DNA of 40,315 bases from CAZHHH01 sp964532085 (lineage in GTDB: Bacteria; Bacteroidota; Bacteroidia; Bacteroidales; Marinilabiliaceae). Positions 1 through 7,665 of this stretch are shown here, piece by piece. The notes under the pieces are model-generated. The model was not told the DNA's origin. It was given only the letters and a program-made list of their open reading frames with translations, and made no database searches. A program made the position numbers and the translations under genes. The DNA lies in NCBI GenBank assembly GCA_964532085.1, contig CAZHHH010000009.1, positions 1 to 40,315 of the forward strand. Direction: 5' to 3'. Each line of letters opens with the position of its first letter. Position 1 is the first letter of the stretch.

Positions 1-1170
1 ATATTTATCCCAAACTTCTTCATTTTCATACAGCCAACGAAGATTAGCTATATTTTCAATCTCAAACGGACTTTCTTCAGAACCATTACCCACAAGAGGT
101 GCAGTTGCAACTTGAGTTTCAGATGTATGAGTCCATATTAAGTAAGGATACTCATCATTTATTTCTGAATTAATACCCCAAATTGCATTAGTTCTAATAC
201 TTAACATATCCCAGTTACCACGCAAATATGTTAATGTGTTTTTCATTTCAGCTGTGGTGAAAGCGAAAACATTTCTAGTAATTCCCCAATCTATTCCAGT
301 TAAATCTTTGTCCCAAAAGTTCCAGCCCGCTACATATTCTGAAGCTTCTGGCGAATAAGATCCAAAAATGGCACCACTATGTTCAGGCGTTGCATTTTCA
401 ATTATTCCTGCAAAAAAGTTGTAATAAACCTGTCCAGCACTCCCCCAATCTGGTTCGCAATCAGGTCCTTCTCCAATTATACCACCTACAGACTCTCTCC
501 CAGAAATAGTTGCTCTACTGTAACTATTCTGTATAGATGTATAACCACTTCTAGCATCACCTGATATTCCACCAACACCAATGTTACCTTCTATATATCC
601 TTCACTAAATGATTCTGTTAGATAGTATGCACTACCAGTTATTCCACCCACATATCTATTTCCTTTCACTGAACCAGAAACTGATGTTTTCTCAATTTCA
701 CGTCCTCCATATCCTGCAATGCCACCAACATAGTCTTTCCCTGTGATATCAACATTTTCAAGAATAAGATTACTTGTTGATGTATTATATCCATCTTGAT
801 AAGTACCCTTGCACATTCCAAACAATCCTTGATAATCTACATTAGGCCTGTTGATATATAGATTTGATATTTTATGAAAGTTTCCATTATAATTTCCTGT
901 GAAACTATTTTCATCATCAATACCAATTGGGCTGAAACCTTCGCCTTCGTTCCAGTTTGCTGTTTCAGCAGCATCAATATCTGCTGTTTGGACAAAATGA
1001 TTATCCCAAACAGAAGCCGTTTCAGAAAGCCAGCGTAGATTTGCTAAATTTTCAATTTCGTAAGGATCACTCTCTGTACCTGTGCCATTAGTTGGCATCA
1101 CAGCTGTTGTTTGGGCAAAAAGTGTGGCCACAAAACAGCTCATAGATAATATGAGTAGTATTCGCTTCAT
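1..1170 (-). CDS. Secreted GLUG-repeat surface protein, C-terminus cut off by window edge
   Basis: An open frame runs from ATG at 1168-1170 to the window edge without a stop, giving 390 residues. It starts with a signal peptide (MKRILLILSMSCFVATLFAQ). A segment follows with the pattern GTGTESDPYEIENLANLRWL, typical of the beginning of secreted Bacteroidota proteins with GLUG repeats. From about residue 100 there are repeated units of the type YVGGIAGY, YVGGITGS, GVGGISGD and SVGGIIGE, which match the GLUG motif (PF07581) and predict a beta-helix-like surface domain. Near the truncated end the opening segment recurs (GNGSEESPFEIENIANLRWL), so the protein is probably a tandem of such modules. 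Bacteroidota proteins of this kind often end in a type IX secretion or Ig-like domain, but that part lies outside the window. Binding partner and function are unknown. The coding call is firm; the role is not. Confidence 0.85.
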   Translation of the reverse strand, partial: MKRILLILSMSCFVATLFAQTTAVMPTNGTGTESDPYEIENLANLRWLSETASVWDNHFVQTADIDAAETANWNEGEGFSPIGIDDENSFTGNYNGNFHKISNLYINRPNVDYQGLFGMCKGTYQDGYNTSTSNLILENVDITGKDYVGGIAGYGGREIEKTSVSGSVKGNRYVGGITGSAYYLTESFSEGYIEGNIGVGGISGDARSGYTSIQNSYSRATISGRESVGGIIGEGPDCEPDWGSAGQVYYNFFAGIIENATPEHSGAIFGSYSPEASEYVAGWNFWDKDLTGIDWGITRNVFAFTTAEMKNTLTYLRGNWDMLSIRTNAIWGINSEINDEYPYLIWTHTSETQVATAPLVGNGSEESPFEIENIANLRWLYENEEVWDKY

Positions 1171-1337
1171 TTTTTAGCTTGTTTTTAGGTTTTACAATGT
1201 TATATAAAACATAAATTTAAGCAAAAAAGAAATGCGGCAGGATGAATAATGCTAGTATTTACCTGAAAAAAGTTAATTTAAAATCAATCCAAATATGTAG
1301 GGCTAAAACATTATTGGGAATATTATAATTATAAATT

Positions 1338-2144
1338 TTATTTACCTTTTACAGATATTTCATTTATTTCAAGATTAAAAGTCATATACTTTTCTAATGC
1401 AGGTGAATAAACTGTAAACTTTTTGACATCATACAAAGGTGCGTACAACTTAAATGTACAAATATCTGTTGCTGATATAAGTGGAGTAGTTTTTAAATGA
1501 CTATGAAAAATCTCTCTAACTTTTTTACCATCTATATTTGTATATGCGGGAATTATACGACTATGAAAACTTTTTAAGCTCTCAATATTACCATCCATAT
1601 CTGCAACTATTAGATAATCATTTCCAAATGGAATAACATCTATTTGAGTTGTTCCCATAATCATATATAACTTATACTTTTCGGCAAAAGGCAACAGTAT
1701 AAAATTAGGGCTATAGCCATCTGGTATGGATATAGAATGTTTATCAGATGACAAATTTTCAAATATCTTACTTCTTACTTTTAATAACTCCACCTCTTTG
1801 TTGCGAAGTTTTCTAGCTTTAGCTTTAAAAACATCAGGTTTGGCAAAGTCATCTTTAAAATGGCACTCTGCAATGCAATTATTATCACTTCTGCTTAAAA
1901 AGATTACAACAATATTCCCATTATCCTCATAAGTAAAATAACCTCCATAATTCTCAATTATAGATTGGTTTTTCATAATCATATCTGTAGCAACCCAAGC
2001 TGCTTTTTCATACTTATAGAGCAAAGTTCCCTCTACAAGCACAGAGTCTAATTGTTGACGCAATATATCATCAAACCCCTCGTCCTGTGACATTACGATA
2101 GTCGAGATGAGAAATAGTGATAGCAGGAATACTATTTTTTTCAT
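1338..2144 (-). CDS. Hypothetical secreted protein (268 aa)
   Basis: I do not recognise the family. The frame is open further upstream to 2204, but I choose the ATG at 2142-2144 because it begins a clean signal peptide (MKKIVFLLSLFLISTIVMSQ) and the upstream residues are polar and unlike a leader. The mature part (about 248 residues) is mixed alpha/beta in appearance, with a charged segment around mature residues 90-115 (KAKARKLRNKEVELLKVRSK) and no obvious catalytic motif. It has no cysteine cluster or repeats. The neighbours on the same strand are the GLUG protein downstream and the broken DUF4328 gene upstream; spacing of about 170 and 80 bases does not require an operon. Likely periplasmic or surface located; function unknown. 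Confidence 0.7.
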   Translation of the reverse strand: MKKIVFLLSLFLISTIVMSQDEGFDDILRQQLDSVLVEGTLLYKYEKAAWVATDMIMKNQSIIENYGGYFTYEDNGNIVVIFLSRSDNNCIAECHFKDDFAKPDVFKAKARKLRNKEVELLKVRSKIFENLSSDKHSISIPDGYSPNFILLPFAEKYKLYMIMGTTQIDVIPFGNDYLIVADMDGNIESLKSFHSRIIPAYTNIDGKKVREIFHSHLKTTPLISATDICTFKLYAPLYDVKKFTVYSPALEKYMTFNLEINEISVKGK

Positions 2145-2227
2145 TTTAGAGTTGGTAAAATTATGTATGTTTATTTTTTTATAATAAATTAATTGTAATT
2201 CCAATTTAAAGCACTCTTTTAATTAGT

Positions 2228-2881
2228 CTAATCAACTTTATTTAATAGATGCTCTACTTTTGAATAATTTTCAATTACTTTAATAGTAATTAGAGCTAAC
2301 GGAATAGCTATAACATTATCTATCATACTTAAAATAGTAATATTTATTAATTCATCTATACCTTCTGCTTTATGTTCAAAACGCATAATTGTTTGACTAA
2401 AAACATTAGAAAAAATCCACAATGCCCACCACCAACCAATTAGTTTTACAGAAAGAGTTTGCTGAGATTTTATCTCATTTTTTGACAATAAATATCCTGT
2501 TTCAACATATAATTCTTTCATAATTTGATAAGGCATATAAAATGATATAATAGGTACAAACCAAGCACCTGCAGCCCATCCCTCAGTTTGAGAAAGGGGT
2601 CTTACCTTAGTATGTAAATTATATTATGCTCTTCTAAACCACTGAATAAAAATAATTGCAGAAAAAACAAAAAACACAAAATAGATAATGTTCAAGAGCT
2701 GCTCTCTCACATCATTCCTTTTTGCTGCATCAAGTGAAATATCTCCAGTAATTTTAAAGTTTTTCAACATACTATATTGCATATAGCCAGAGATTATTAA
2801 CAAGAAGTCTAAACATAAAATTATCCAAATTAATATAATAGCATTTCTAGCACGTTGACTATTATCACGCAATTTTCCCAT
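2228..2881 (-). pseudogene. DUF4328 membrane protein split by in-frame TAA
   Basis: Two open segments in the same frame, 2881-2627 (85 aa) and 2623-2231, are separated by a single TAA at 2624-2626. Read through, they give one 216-residue protein plus the stop. The first half has an N-terminal membrane helix and ends FIQWFRRA. After the stop the reading continues YNLHTKVRPLSQTEGW, then AAGAWFVPIISFYMPYQIMKE. This matches the DUF4328 pattern (WFYRAYxNL...GWAxGxWFIPI...PYQxMxE), in which the stopped position is usually tyrosine. A single base change from TAT or TAC to TAA would explain it. The second half carries two more hydrophobic segments (GWWWALWIFSNVF and the VIAIPLALITI region). The break could be a true nonsense mutation, a sequencing error, or rarely readthrough. 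An internal ATG at 2534-2536 could start a C-terminal fragment, but it would begin inside the conserved core. The function of DUF4328 proteins is not known to me. Confidence 0.8.
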
Positions 2882-3021
2882 CTTTGTAAGATTAGATTTA
2901 GTTAAAATTATTACTTTGTTATAAAAATCTTAATAAAAATAACACTTAATCATTATAAAACATAAATTAACCTCATATAATAAATCCACACCCCAATATT
3001 CTCAATATGAAAATAAACTTT

Positions 3022-3029
3022 TATCTTTG
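3022..3029 (+). promoter_or_regulatory. Putative -7 promoter element for pyrH
   Basis: TATCTTTG matches the Bacteroidota -7 consensus TAnnTTTG exactly and lies about 30 bases before the pyrH ATG. I see no clear TTTG at the expected -33 distance, so this is a partial match. Confidence 0.4.
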
Positions 3030-3059
3030 AGATTATAAAAACTAAAAAAATATTTTACG

Positions 3060-3767
3060 ATGCAATACAAAAGAATTCTTTTAAAATTAAGTGGAGAATC
3101 GCTAATGGGCGAACAAGGATATGGAATTGATTCACAACGACTAAGTGATTATGCTGAACAGATAGCGGAGATTTCAAGTAAAGGTGTTGAAATTGGAATT
3201 GTTATTGGCGGAGGTAATATATTTAGAGGTTTGAGCGGTGCAACAAAAGGTTTTGACAGATATAAAGGTGACCAAATGGGAATGCTTGCAACGGTTATTA
3301 ACAGTTTGGCATTAAGTTCTGCTTTAGAAAGTGTTGGTGTTAAAACAGAGGTTTTAACTGCTATTAGAATGGAACCTATTGGCGAACTATATTCGAAACC
3401 AAAAGCTATTGAAGCTCTATCAGCTGGTAAAGTCGTTATACTTTCTGCAGGAACTGGCAATCCATATTTCACAACAGACACAGGCTCATCATTAAGAGGA
3501 ATTGAGATTGAAGCTGATGTAATGCTAAAAGGCACAAGAGTAGATGGAGTTTATACTGCCGACCCAGAGAAAGACCCAACAGCTGTTAAATTTGACACTA
3601 TCTCTTTCGAAGAGGTATATAAGAAAAATCTGAAGATTATGGACTTAACTGCTACTGCAATGTGTCAAGAAAATAAACTTCCTGTATTAGTTTTTAATAT
3701 GGATGTTAAAGGCAACCTTAAAAAAGTGTTGTCTGGAGAAAAAATTGGAACTTTAGTACACCCTTAG
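3060..3767 (+). CDS. pyrH: UMP kinase
   Basis: Phosphorylates UMP to UDP with ATP, the committed nucleotide step for all pyrimidine nucleotides; cytosolic homohexamer in bacteria. At 235 residues it has the usual family length. Visible motifs of the amino-acid-kinase fold are KLSGESL near residue 9, the glycine-rich GGGNIFRGL around residues 50-58, and GTGNPYFTTDTGSSLR in the middle, which belongs to the nucleotide and UMP binding region. The start at 3060 begins directly with MQYKRILLKLSGES, as expected. It stands alone on the plus strand; its stop overlaps the stop of the convergent membrane-protein gene by a few bases, so there is no room for a separate terminator. In many bacteria pyrH follows rpsB-tsf; here those genes are 2.5 kb away on the other strand. 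Confidence 0.97.
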   Translation: MQYKRILLKLSGESLMGEQGYGIDSQRLSDYAEQIAEISSKGVEIGIVIGGGNIFRGLSGATKGFDRYKGDQMGMLATVINSLALSSALESVGVKTEVLTAIRMEPIGELYSKPKAIEALSAGKVVILSAGTGNPYFTTDTGSSLRGIEIEADVMLKGTRVDGVYTADPEKDPTAVKFDTISFEEVYKKNLKIMDLTATAMCQENKLPVLVFNMDVKGNLKKVLSGEKIGTLVHP

Positions 3768-4198
3768 TGAGCGTGTGCAATTTGGTAAATATTGCGCAAA
3801 TCAGTAATAATAAGTAATGCTTCTTCGCGTATAGGTATTGGTAACTCTATATTGCGAAGTTGCAAACTTACCAACCATCCAGCAACATCATCATCTTGCA
3901 TAGAATATAAGACCTCTCTAAACTCTTCAACGGCCTTTTCACTGTAATTTTCAGGAACAACAGCCGAATAAATATCTAACTCCTCATCATCATAATAGAC
4001 AATTTGGTCAGTTTTTGCCAAAAGAGACTCATTGTCACACACTTCATAATCACCACAACAGCCACCTACAAATTCAGAAGTTGAACAAGTTGTAGTTATC
4101 AACTCATTATTAGTATTTCCACCAAAATGAGATGAGATTAGTGTGCCAACTAATGTTAGCACCACTGTTCCTAATATGATTAATAGTAATATCCACAT
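3764..4198 (-). CDS. Small membrane-anchored protein with cysteine motif (144 aa)
   Basis: A conserved-looking but unnamed Bacteroidota protein. Residues 2-22 form a membrane segment (WILLLIILGTVVLTLVGTLI). Then comes a cysteine set at residues 38, 47, 48 and 54 (C-x8-CC-x5-C), which could bind a metal or form disulfides. An acidic stretch DQIVYYDDEELDIYSAV follows, then a helical C-terminal part from about residue 85 (SEKAVEEFREVLYSMQDDDVAGWL) to the end (EALLIITDLRNIYQIAHAH). The single N-terminal helix suggests a soluble domain held at the inner membrane; topology cannot be decided. It converges on pyrH with overlapping stops. No function is assigned. Confidence 0.75.
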   Translation of the reverse strand: MWILLLIILGTVVLTLVGTLISSHFGGNTNNELITTTCSTSEFVGGCCGDYEVCDNESLLAKTDQIVYYDDEELDIYSAVVPENYSEKAVEEFREVLYSMQDDDVAGWLVSLQLRNIELPIPIREEALLIITDLRNIYQIAHAH

Positions 4199-4308
4199 AA
4201 CAGATACAAATATACGATATTTAATACTTCTATATCCTTAATGAATATTATTTTTTATAAAATGGTCTGAAAATTTTATAAAATTAATTATGATACACAA
4301 AGAATATT

Positions 4309-4398
4309 GACGCATACGGGCGTAGAGCTATGGGACATATAGATACGTACGATTACGACGCCCACAGTTATGGACGCTCACATAGGAGCGCCCCTACA
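4309..4398. repeat. Decayed GC-rich intergenic repeat beside ribE
   Basis: This stretch is much richer in G+C than its surroundings and holds scattered cgccc/gggcg words. At 4382-4398 it carries ATAGGAGCGCCCCTAC, which matches 15 of 17 bases of the core of the perfect palindrome at 37140-37189 when one flanking base is included. It looks like an old, degenerate copy of the same repeat family. The ribE stop codon lies inside its end. The rest of 4199-4308 is AT-rich with no gene. Confidence 0.45.
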
Positions 4399-4993
4399 GT
4401 GGCATCATTTTACTAATATATTTTCCAATAATATCAAATTCGATATTTACGGTTGTACCTTCTTTTATTTGATGAAAGTTAGTAAATTCATAAGTGTAAG
4501 GAATAATTGCTACAGAAAATTGGTCATCTTTACTATTTACAACAGTTAGACTTACACCATTTACACAAACAGAACCTTTTTCTACTGTAACATATCCTTG
4601 TTTTGCCATTGCCGGGTCTACATCGTATTTAAAAGTAAAATACCAGCTTCCATCAGCTTCTTTCACCTCAATACATTCGGCAGTTTGGTCCACATGTCCT
4701 TGAACAATATGTCCATCAAGACGACCATTCATAACCATACTGCGCTCTAGGTTTATCTTATCACCAACCTCTATCTTTCCTAGGTTTGATTTATCAAGGG
4801 TTTCTTGAATTGCAGTAACTGTATATGTAGTATCAGTTAGCGCAACTACTGTAAGGCATACGCCATTATGAGCAATGCTTTGATCTATTTTTAATTCATC
4901 AACAAATGAACACTCTAAAGTCAAGTGCAAATTGCTTTTATCTTTCTCAATTGCAACAACTTTTGCTGCCTCTTCTACTATTCCTGAAAACAT
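4394..4993 (-). CDS. ribE: Riboflavin synthase, alpha subunit
   Basis: Catalyses dismutation of two 6,7-dimethyl-8-ribityllumazine molecules into riboflavin and a pyrimidinedione, the last step of riboflavin synthesis; cytosolic trimer. The protein has 199 residues, near the family's usual 200-215. It begins with the hallmark MFSGIVEE. Two lumazine-binding repeats are visible: the first has NGVCLTVVAL around residue 43 and the second has VNGVSLTVVNS around residue 144, each preceded by a beta-barrel segment. The linker GRLDGHIVQGHVDQTAEC around residues 91-108 is also typical. No other rib gene is present in the window and no FMN riboswitch was recognised upstream; the gene appears to be a single transcription unit. 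Its last codons run into a repeat remnant. Confidence 0.96.
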   Translation of the reverse strand: MFSGIVEEAAKVVAIEKDKSNLHLTLECSFVDELKIDQSIAHNGVCLTVVALTDTTYTVTAIQETLDKSNLGKIEVGDKINLERSMVMNGRLDGHIVQGHVDQTAECIEVKEADGSWYFTFKYDVDPAMAKQGYVTVEKGSVCVNGVSLTVVNSKDDQFSVAIIPYTYEFTNFHQIKEGTTVNIEFDIIGKYISKMMPL

Positions 4994-5035
4994 ATTTAAT
5001 TTTTTAAAAATTCATATCAAAGATAAAAAGATAGT

Positions 5036-5325
5036 GATATAATCACTAATTGTCTATTAAAAGAAAACGAAGTTCAATTTAACAAATCAGAACGTTGTTT
5101 TCTTAATTGCTAATCTTTAAATAACTAATTTTAACCCCCAACCCCCTAAAGGGGGCAACTAGCAAGCCAAGAAAGGTTTTATATACAAAAATCATTGTGA
5201 TAAAAAATAGTGTTTCTCATATTATCAAAATTTAATTTTAAAATAAGAATTAGCTATATGCAATAAGCCCCTTTAGGGGTTTGGGGTATAACGTGGCTAA
5301 TAGACAACTTGATATAATCACTAAT
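5036..5325. mobile_element. MITE-like element with terminal inverted repeats and flanking direct repeats
   Basis: The 15-mer GATATAATCACTAAT occurs at 5036-5050 and again at 5311-5325. Between them lies a segment with ends TTGTCTATTA (5050-5059) and TAATAGACAA (5298-5307), exact reverse complements. Inside are two C/G-rich palindromic blocks around 5133-5156 and 5267-5287. There is no coding capacity. Total core length is 258 bp. Exact 15-bp direct repeats bracketing inverted ends are the structure expected from insertion of a non-autonomous element. The fit is not perfect because three bases (CTT) separate the right inverted repeat from the right direct repeat and the left repeats overlap by one base. 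It sits between ribE and tsf and occupies most of that 409-base gap. Confidence 0.5.
5133..5287. repeat. Pair of C/G-rich palindromic blocks in inverted orientation
   Basis: Block 1 (5133-5156) reads AACCCCCAACCCCCTAAAGG and on; block 2 (5267-5287) reads GCCCCTTTAGGGGTTTGGGG. Each contains a short self-palindrome (CCCCTAAAGGGG type), and the blocks are imperfect reverse complements of each other about 110 bases apart, so the transcript could fold into either two small hairpins or one long stem. They lie inside the MITE-like element. Confidence 0.6.
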
Positions 5326-5342
5326 TTTTATTGGTTACAGTT

Positions 5343-5377
5343 AAAAAAAGCCTTACACTATTAATGCAAGGCTTTTT
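5343..5377 (-). terminator. Intrinsic terminator after tsf
   Basis: Stem GCCTT (5350-5354) with AAGGC (5368-5372), flanked by A7 on one side and T6 on the other, so it can end transcription on either strand. It lies about 25 bases past the tsf stop and closes the rplM-rpsI-rpsB-tsf operon. Confidence 0.75.
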
Positions 5378-5402
5378 TATATATTGTGATATTCTTTCTC
5401 TA

Positions 5403-6230
5403 TTAGTTACTTAAAGAATAACGTTTAAATTCTGTTACAGTCAATTCTTTATCTGTATTTTGTAGATATTGACGGATACTAATTTTTCCATCTTTCACAA
5501 AAGTTTGCTCTAATAAAGTATTGTCTTTAAAGAATCTATTTAATCTTCCTTGTGCAATTTGGTCAATCAAGTTTTCAGGTTTTCCTTCAAGTTTTGACTG
5601 CTCTCTTGCAATTTCAAGTTCTTTATCAATAATTTCTTGATCAACAGAATCTTTATCAATAGCAACAGGGTTCATTGCAGCAACTTGCATTGCTACGTCT
5701 CTTCCCACTTGCTCGTCAATTTCAGCTTTATTTAGTCCTACTAAAGTAGCTAATTTATTACCTGGGTGAATATATCCAACAACAGTTTCAGCATTTACTA
5801 CTTCAAAATATGGTATTTCAAGTTTCTCACCTATTACACCAATTTGCTCAGTAATAACATCTTTAACTGCTACTCCATTCAACTTAAGTTCATTAACCTC
5901 ATCAAGTGATTTTGCATCACTTTCTAAAGCTAAATCAAGAATTGATTGAGCTAATGCTATAAAGCTTTCATTTTTAGCAACAAAGTCAGTTTCACAGTTT
6001 AGTACAACTAAAGCACCTCTTTTAGCATCTTCAGTAACTTTAGATAATACTACACCCTCTGATGCTTCACGATCTGCACGTTTACTAGCTACTGCTTGTC
6101 CTTTTTTTCGGATAATATCAACAGCTTTGTCAAAATCGCCTCCTGTTTCTTCAAGTGCTCTTTTACAATCCATCATTCCAGCACCTGTCATTTGTCTTAG
6201 TTTGCTTACATCAGCAGCAGATATAGCCAT
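5403..6230 (-). CDS. tsf: Translation elongation factor Ts
   Basis: Guanine-nucleotide exchange factor that releases GDP from EF-Tu during elongation; cytosolic. At 275 residues it has the usual length. The N-terminal UBA-like domain includes LRQMTGAGMMDCKRALEE (residues 11-28), and the core signature NCETDFVAKNESF follows near residue 78. A second dimerisation-like half includes GYIHPGNKLATLVGL. It is the last gene of a minus-strand operon, 23 bases after rpsB, and is followed by a terminator. The pairing rpsB-tsf is one of the most conserved in bacteria, which supports both calls. Confidence 0.97.
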   Translation of the reverse strand: MAISAADVSKLRQMTGAGMMDCKRALEETGGDFDKAVDIIRKKGQAVASKRADREASEGVVLSKVTEDAKRGALVVLNCETDFVAKNESFIALAQSILDLALESDAKSLDEVNELKLNGVAVKDVITEQIGVIGEKLEIPYFEVVNAETVVGYIHPGNKLATLVGLNKAEIDEQVGRDVAMQVAAMNPVAIDKDSVDQEIIDKELEIAREQSKLEGKPENLIDQIAQGRLNRFFKDNTLLEQTFVKDGKISIRQYLQNTDKELTVTEFKRYSLSN

Positions 6231-6253
6231 TTTATTTTGGTTTAAATTGTTAA

Positions 6254-7159
6254 TTACTCTTTTGATTTTTCTTCAGTTGCTTTAGTCTCTTCTTTGACCT
6301 CTTCAACTTTTTTCTCTTCTGTTTTAGTCTCTACAACTTTTTCTTCTTTTGTTGTAGCTTCTTCAGCTTTAGGCTCTTCTTTACGTGCTCTAGTTCTAGC
6401 AGAAGCTTTACCTTCTGATTTTTTTGCACCTTTTCCACCTTCTTTACTAGCAGCGTTACTATCTCTTTCTGCTTTTCTCTCCTCTAAACCTTCTTTTACA
6501 GCCTTAGTAATATAATCTATTATTAAGTCAATTGATTTTGAAGAATCATCATTTGATGGAATTACAAAGTCAATATCTTTTGGATTTGAGTTTGTATCAA
6601 CCATTGCAAAGATTGGAATATTTAAACGAAGTGCCTCTTTAACAGCAATTTGCTCTTTCATAACATCAACTACAAACATAGCAGCTGGTAATCTATTTAG
6701 GTCAGCAATACTACCAAGAGTTCTCTCCATTTTTTCACGTTGACGTGCAATTTGAAGTTTCTCTCTTTTTGATAAACTGTCCCAGCTCTCTCCGCCCATT
6801 AGCTTATCGATAGAGCCCATTTTTTTAACAGCTTTACGTATAGTTGGGAAGTTAGTCAACATACCACCTGGCCATCTTTCAACCACGTATGGCATATTCA
6901 CTGCACTTACTTTTTCTGCCACAATATCTTTAGCTTGTTTTTTTGTAGCAACAAATAAAATTCTACGCCCTGATTTTGCAATTTGTTTAATTGCTGCAGC
7001 TGCTTCATCAAGCTTTGCTGCGGTTTTATGTAAATCTATAATGTGAATACCATTACGCTCCATAAAAATATAAGGAGCCATTGCTGGATTCCATTTTCTT
7101 GTTAAGTGTCCGAAGTGTACTCCGGCATCTAACATCTCTTGAATTTCTACTTTTGGCAT
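6254..7159 (-). CDS. rpsB: 30S ribosomal protein S2 with long charged tail
   Basis: Component of the small ribosomal subunit, bound on the solvent side near S1 in systems that have it. The S2 core is clear: MLDAGVHFGHLTRKWNPAM at residues 9-27, FVATKKQAKDIV, and the RWPGGMLTNFPTIRKAVKK segment around residue 92. The core ends near residue 228. A further 70 residues or so are almost only K, E, A, T and R (for example KVVETKTEEKKVEEVKEETK), making the protein 301 aa compared with about 230-260 for many S2 proteins. Such tails occur in some Bacteroidota S2 proteins; their role is unknown to me. A 114-base gap separates it from rpsI, enough for a leader that might take part in S2 feedback control, though I could not identify a known element. 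Confidence 0.97.
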   Translation of the reverse strand: MPKVEIQEMLDAGVHFGHLTRKWNPAMAPYIFMERNGIHIIDLHKTAAKLDEAAAAIKQIAKSGRRILFVATKKQAKDIVAEKVSAVNMPYVVERWPGGMLTNFPTIRKAVKKMGSIDKLMGGESWDSLSKREKLQIARQREKMERTLGSIADLNRLPAAMFVVDVMKEQIAVKEALRLNIPIFAMVDTNSNPKDIDFVIPSNDDSSKSIDLIIDYITKAVKEGLEERKAERDSNAASKEGGKGAKKSEGKASARTRARKEEPKAEEATTKEEKVVETKTEEKKVEEVKEETKATEEKSKE

Positions 7160-7273
7160 TTTAATTTCTTTTTAAAAGTCGTTTACTTTCTTTATTTCTC
7201 TGGCAATTATCAAGTAGTTCTATATATTAATAGAAGTCTTAATAATTTAGATACTAAACGTACCCGCCATAAA

Positions 7274-7660
7274 TTAACGTTTACTGAACTGGAATTTCTT
7301 TCTAGCACCAGGTTGACCAGGTTTCTTACGCTCTACAATACGAGAATCACGTGTAATAAATCCGTTCTCTCTTAAAGCTGCCTTGTCATCTGGATTAATT
7401 TTAACTAATGCACGTGCAATAGCTAAACGTAAAGCCTCAGCTTGGCCGGTAGTACCACCACCAACTAAGTTTACTTTAATATCATAATTCCCAGCAACTT
7501 CTAATAGTTCTAAAGGTTGCTTTACTACAAATTGTAATAATGAAGATGGAAAATAATCCTCTATATCTCTTTTATTAATTGTAATCTTTCCTGTTCCTTC
7601 GCTTAAATAAATACGAGCAACAGACGATTTTCTTCTTCCTATTGTATTTACTACTTCCAT
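7274..7660 (-). CDS. rpsI: 30S ribosomal protein S9
   Basis: Small-subunit protein whose C-terminal tail reaches toward the P-site tRNA. The 128-residue length is standard. It begins NTIGRRKSSVARIYL, the family signature, contains NLVGGGTTGQAEALRLAIARAL in the centre, and ends GARKKFQFSKR, matching the conserved basic tail ending in KR that contacts tRNA. It follows rplM by only 5 bases, the universal rplM-rpsI pair. Confidence 0.98.
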   Translation of the reverse strand: MEVVNTIGRRKSSVARIYLSEGTGKITINKRDIEDYFPSSLLQFVVKQPLELLEVAGNYDIKVNLVGGGTTGQAEALRLAIARALVKINPDDKAALRENGFITRDSRIVERKKPGQPGARKKFQFSKR

Positions 7661-7665
7661 AATGA

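Noticed and set aside
379..564. 61-codon plus-strand frame in the GLUG gene
   Set aside because: Lies antisense to an uninterrupted secreted-protein frame.
3149..3535. 128-codon frame antisense to pyrH
   Set aside because: Shadow of a highly conserved gene; low-complexity Pro/Ser/Ile product.
5133..5156. Terminator for ribE or tsf at the C/G block
   Set aside because: There is no T tract after the stem on either strand; a proper terminator lies at 5343-5377, so I treat the block as part of a repeat element.
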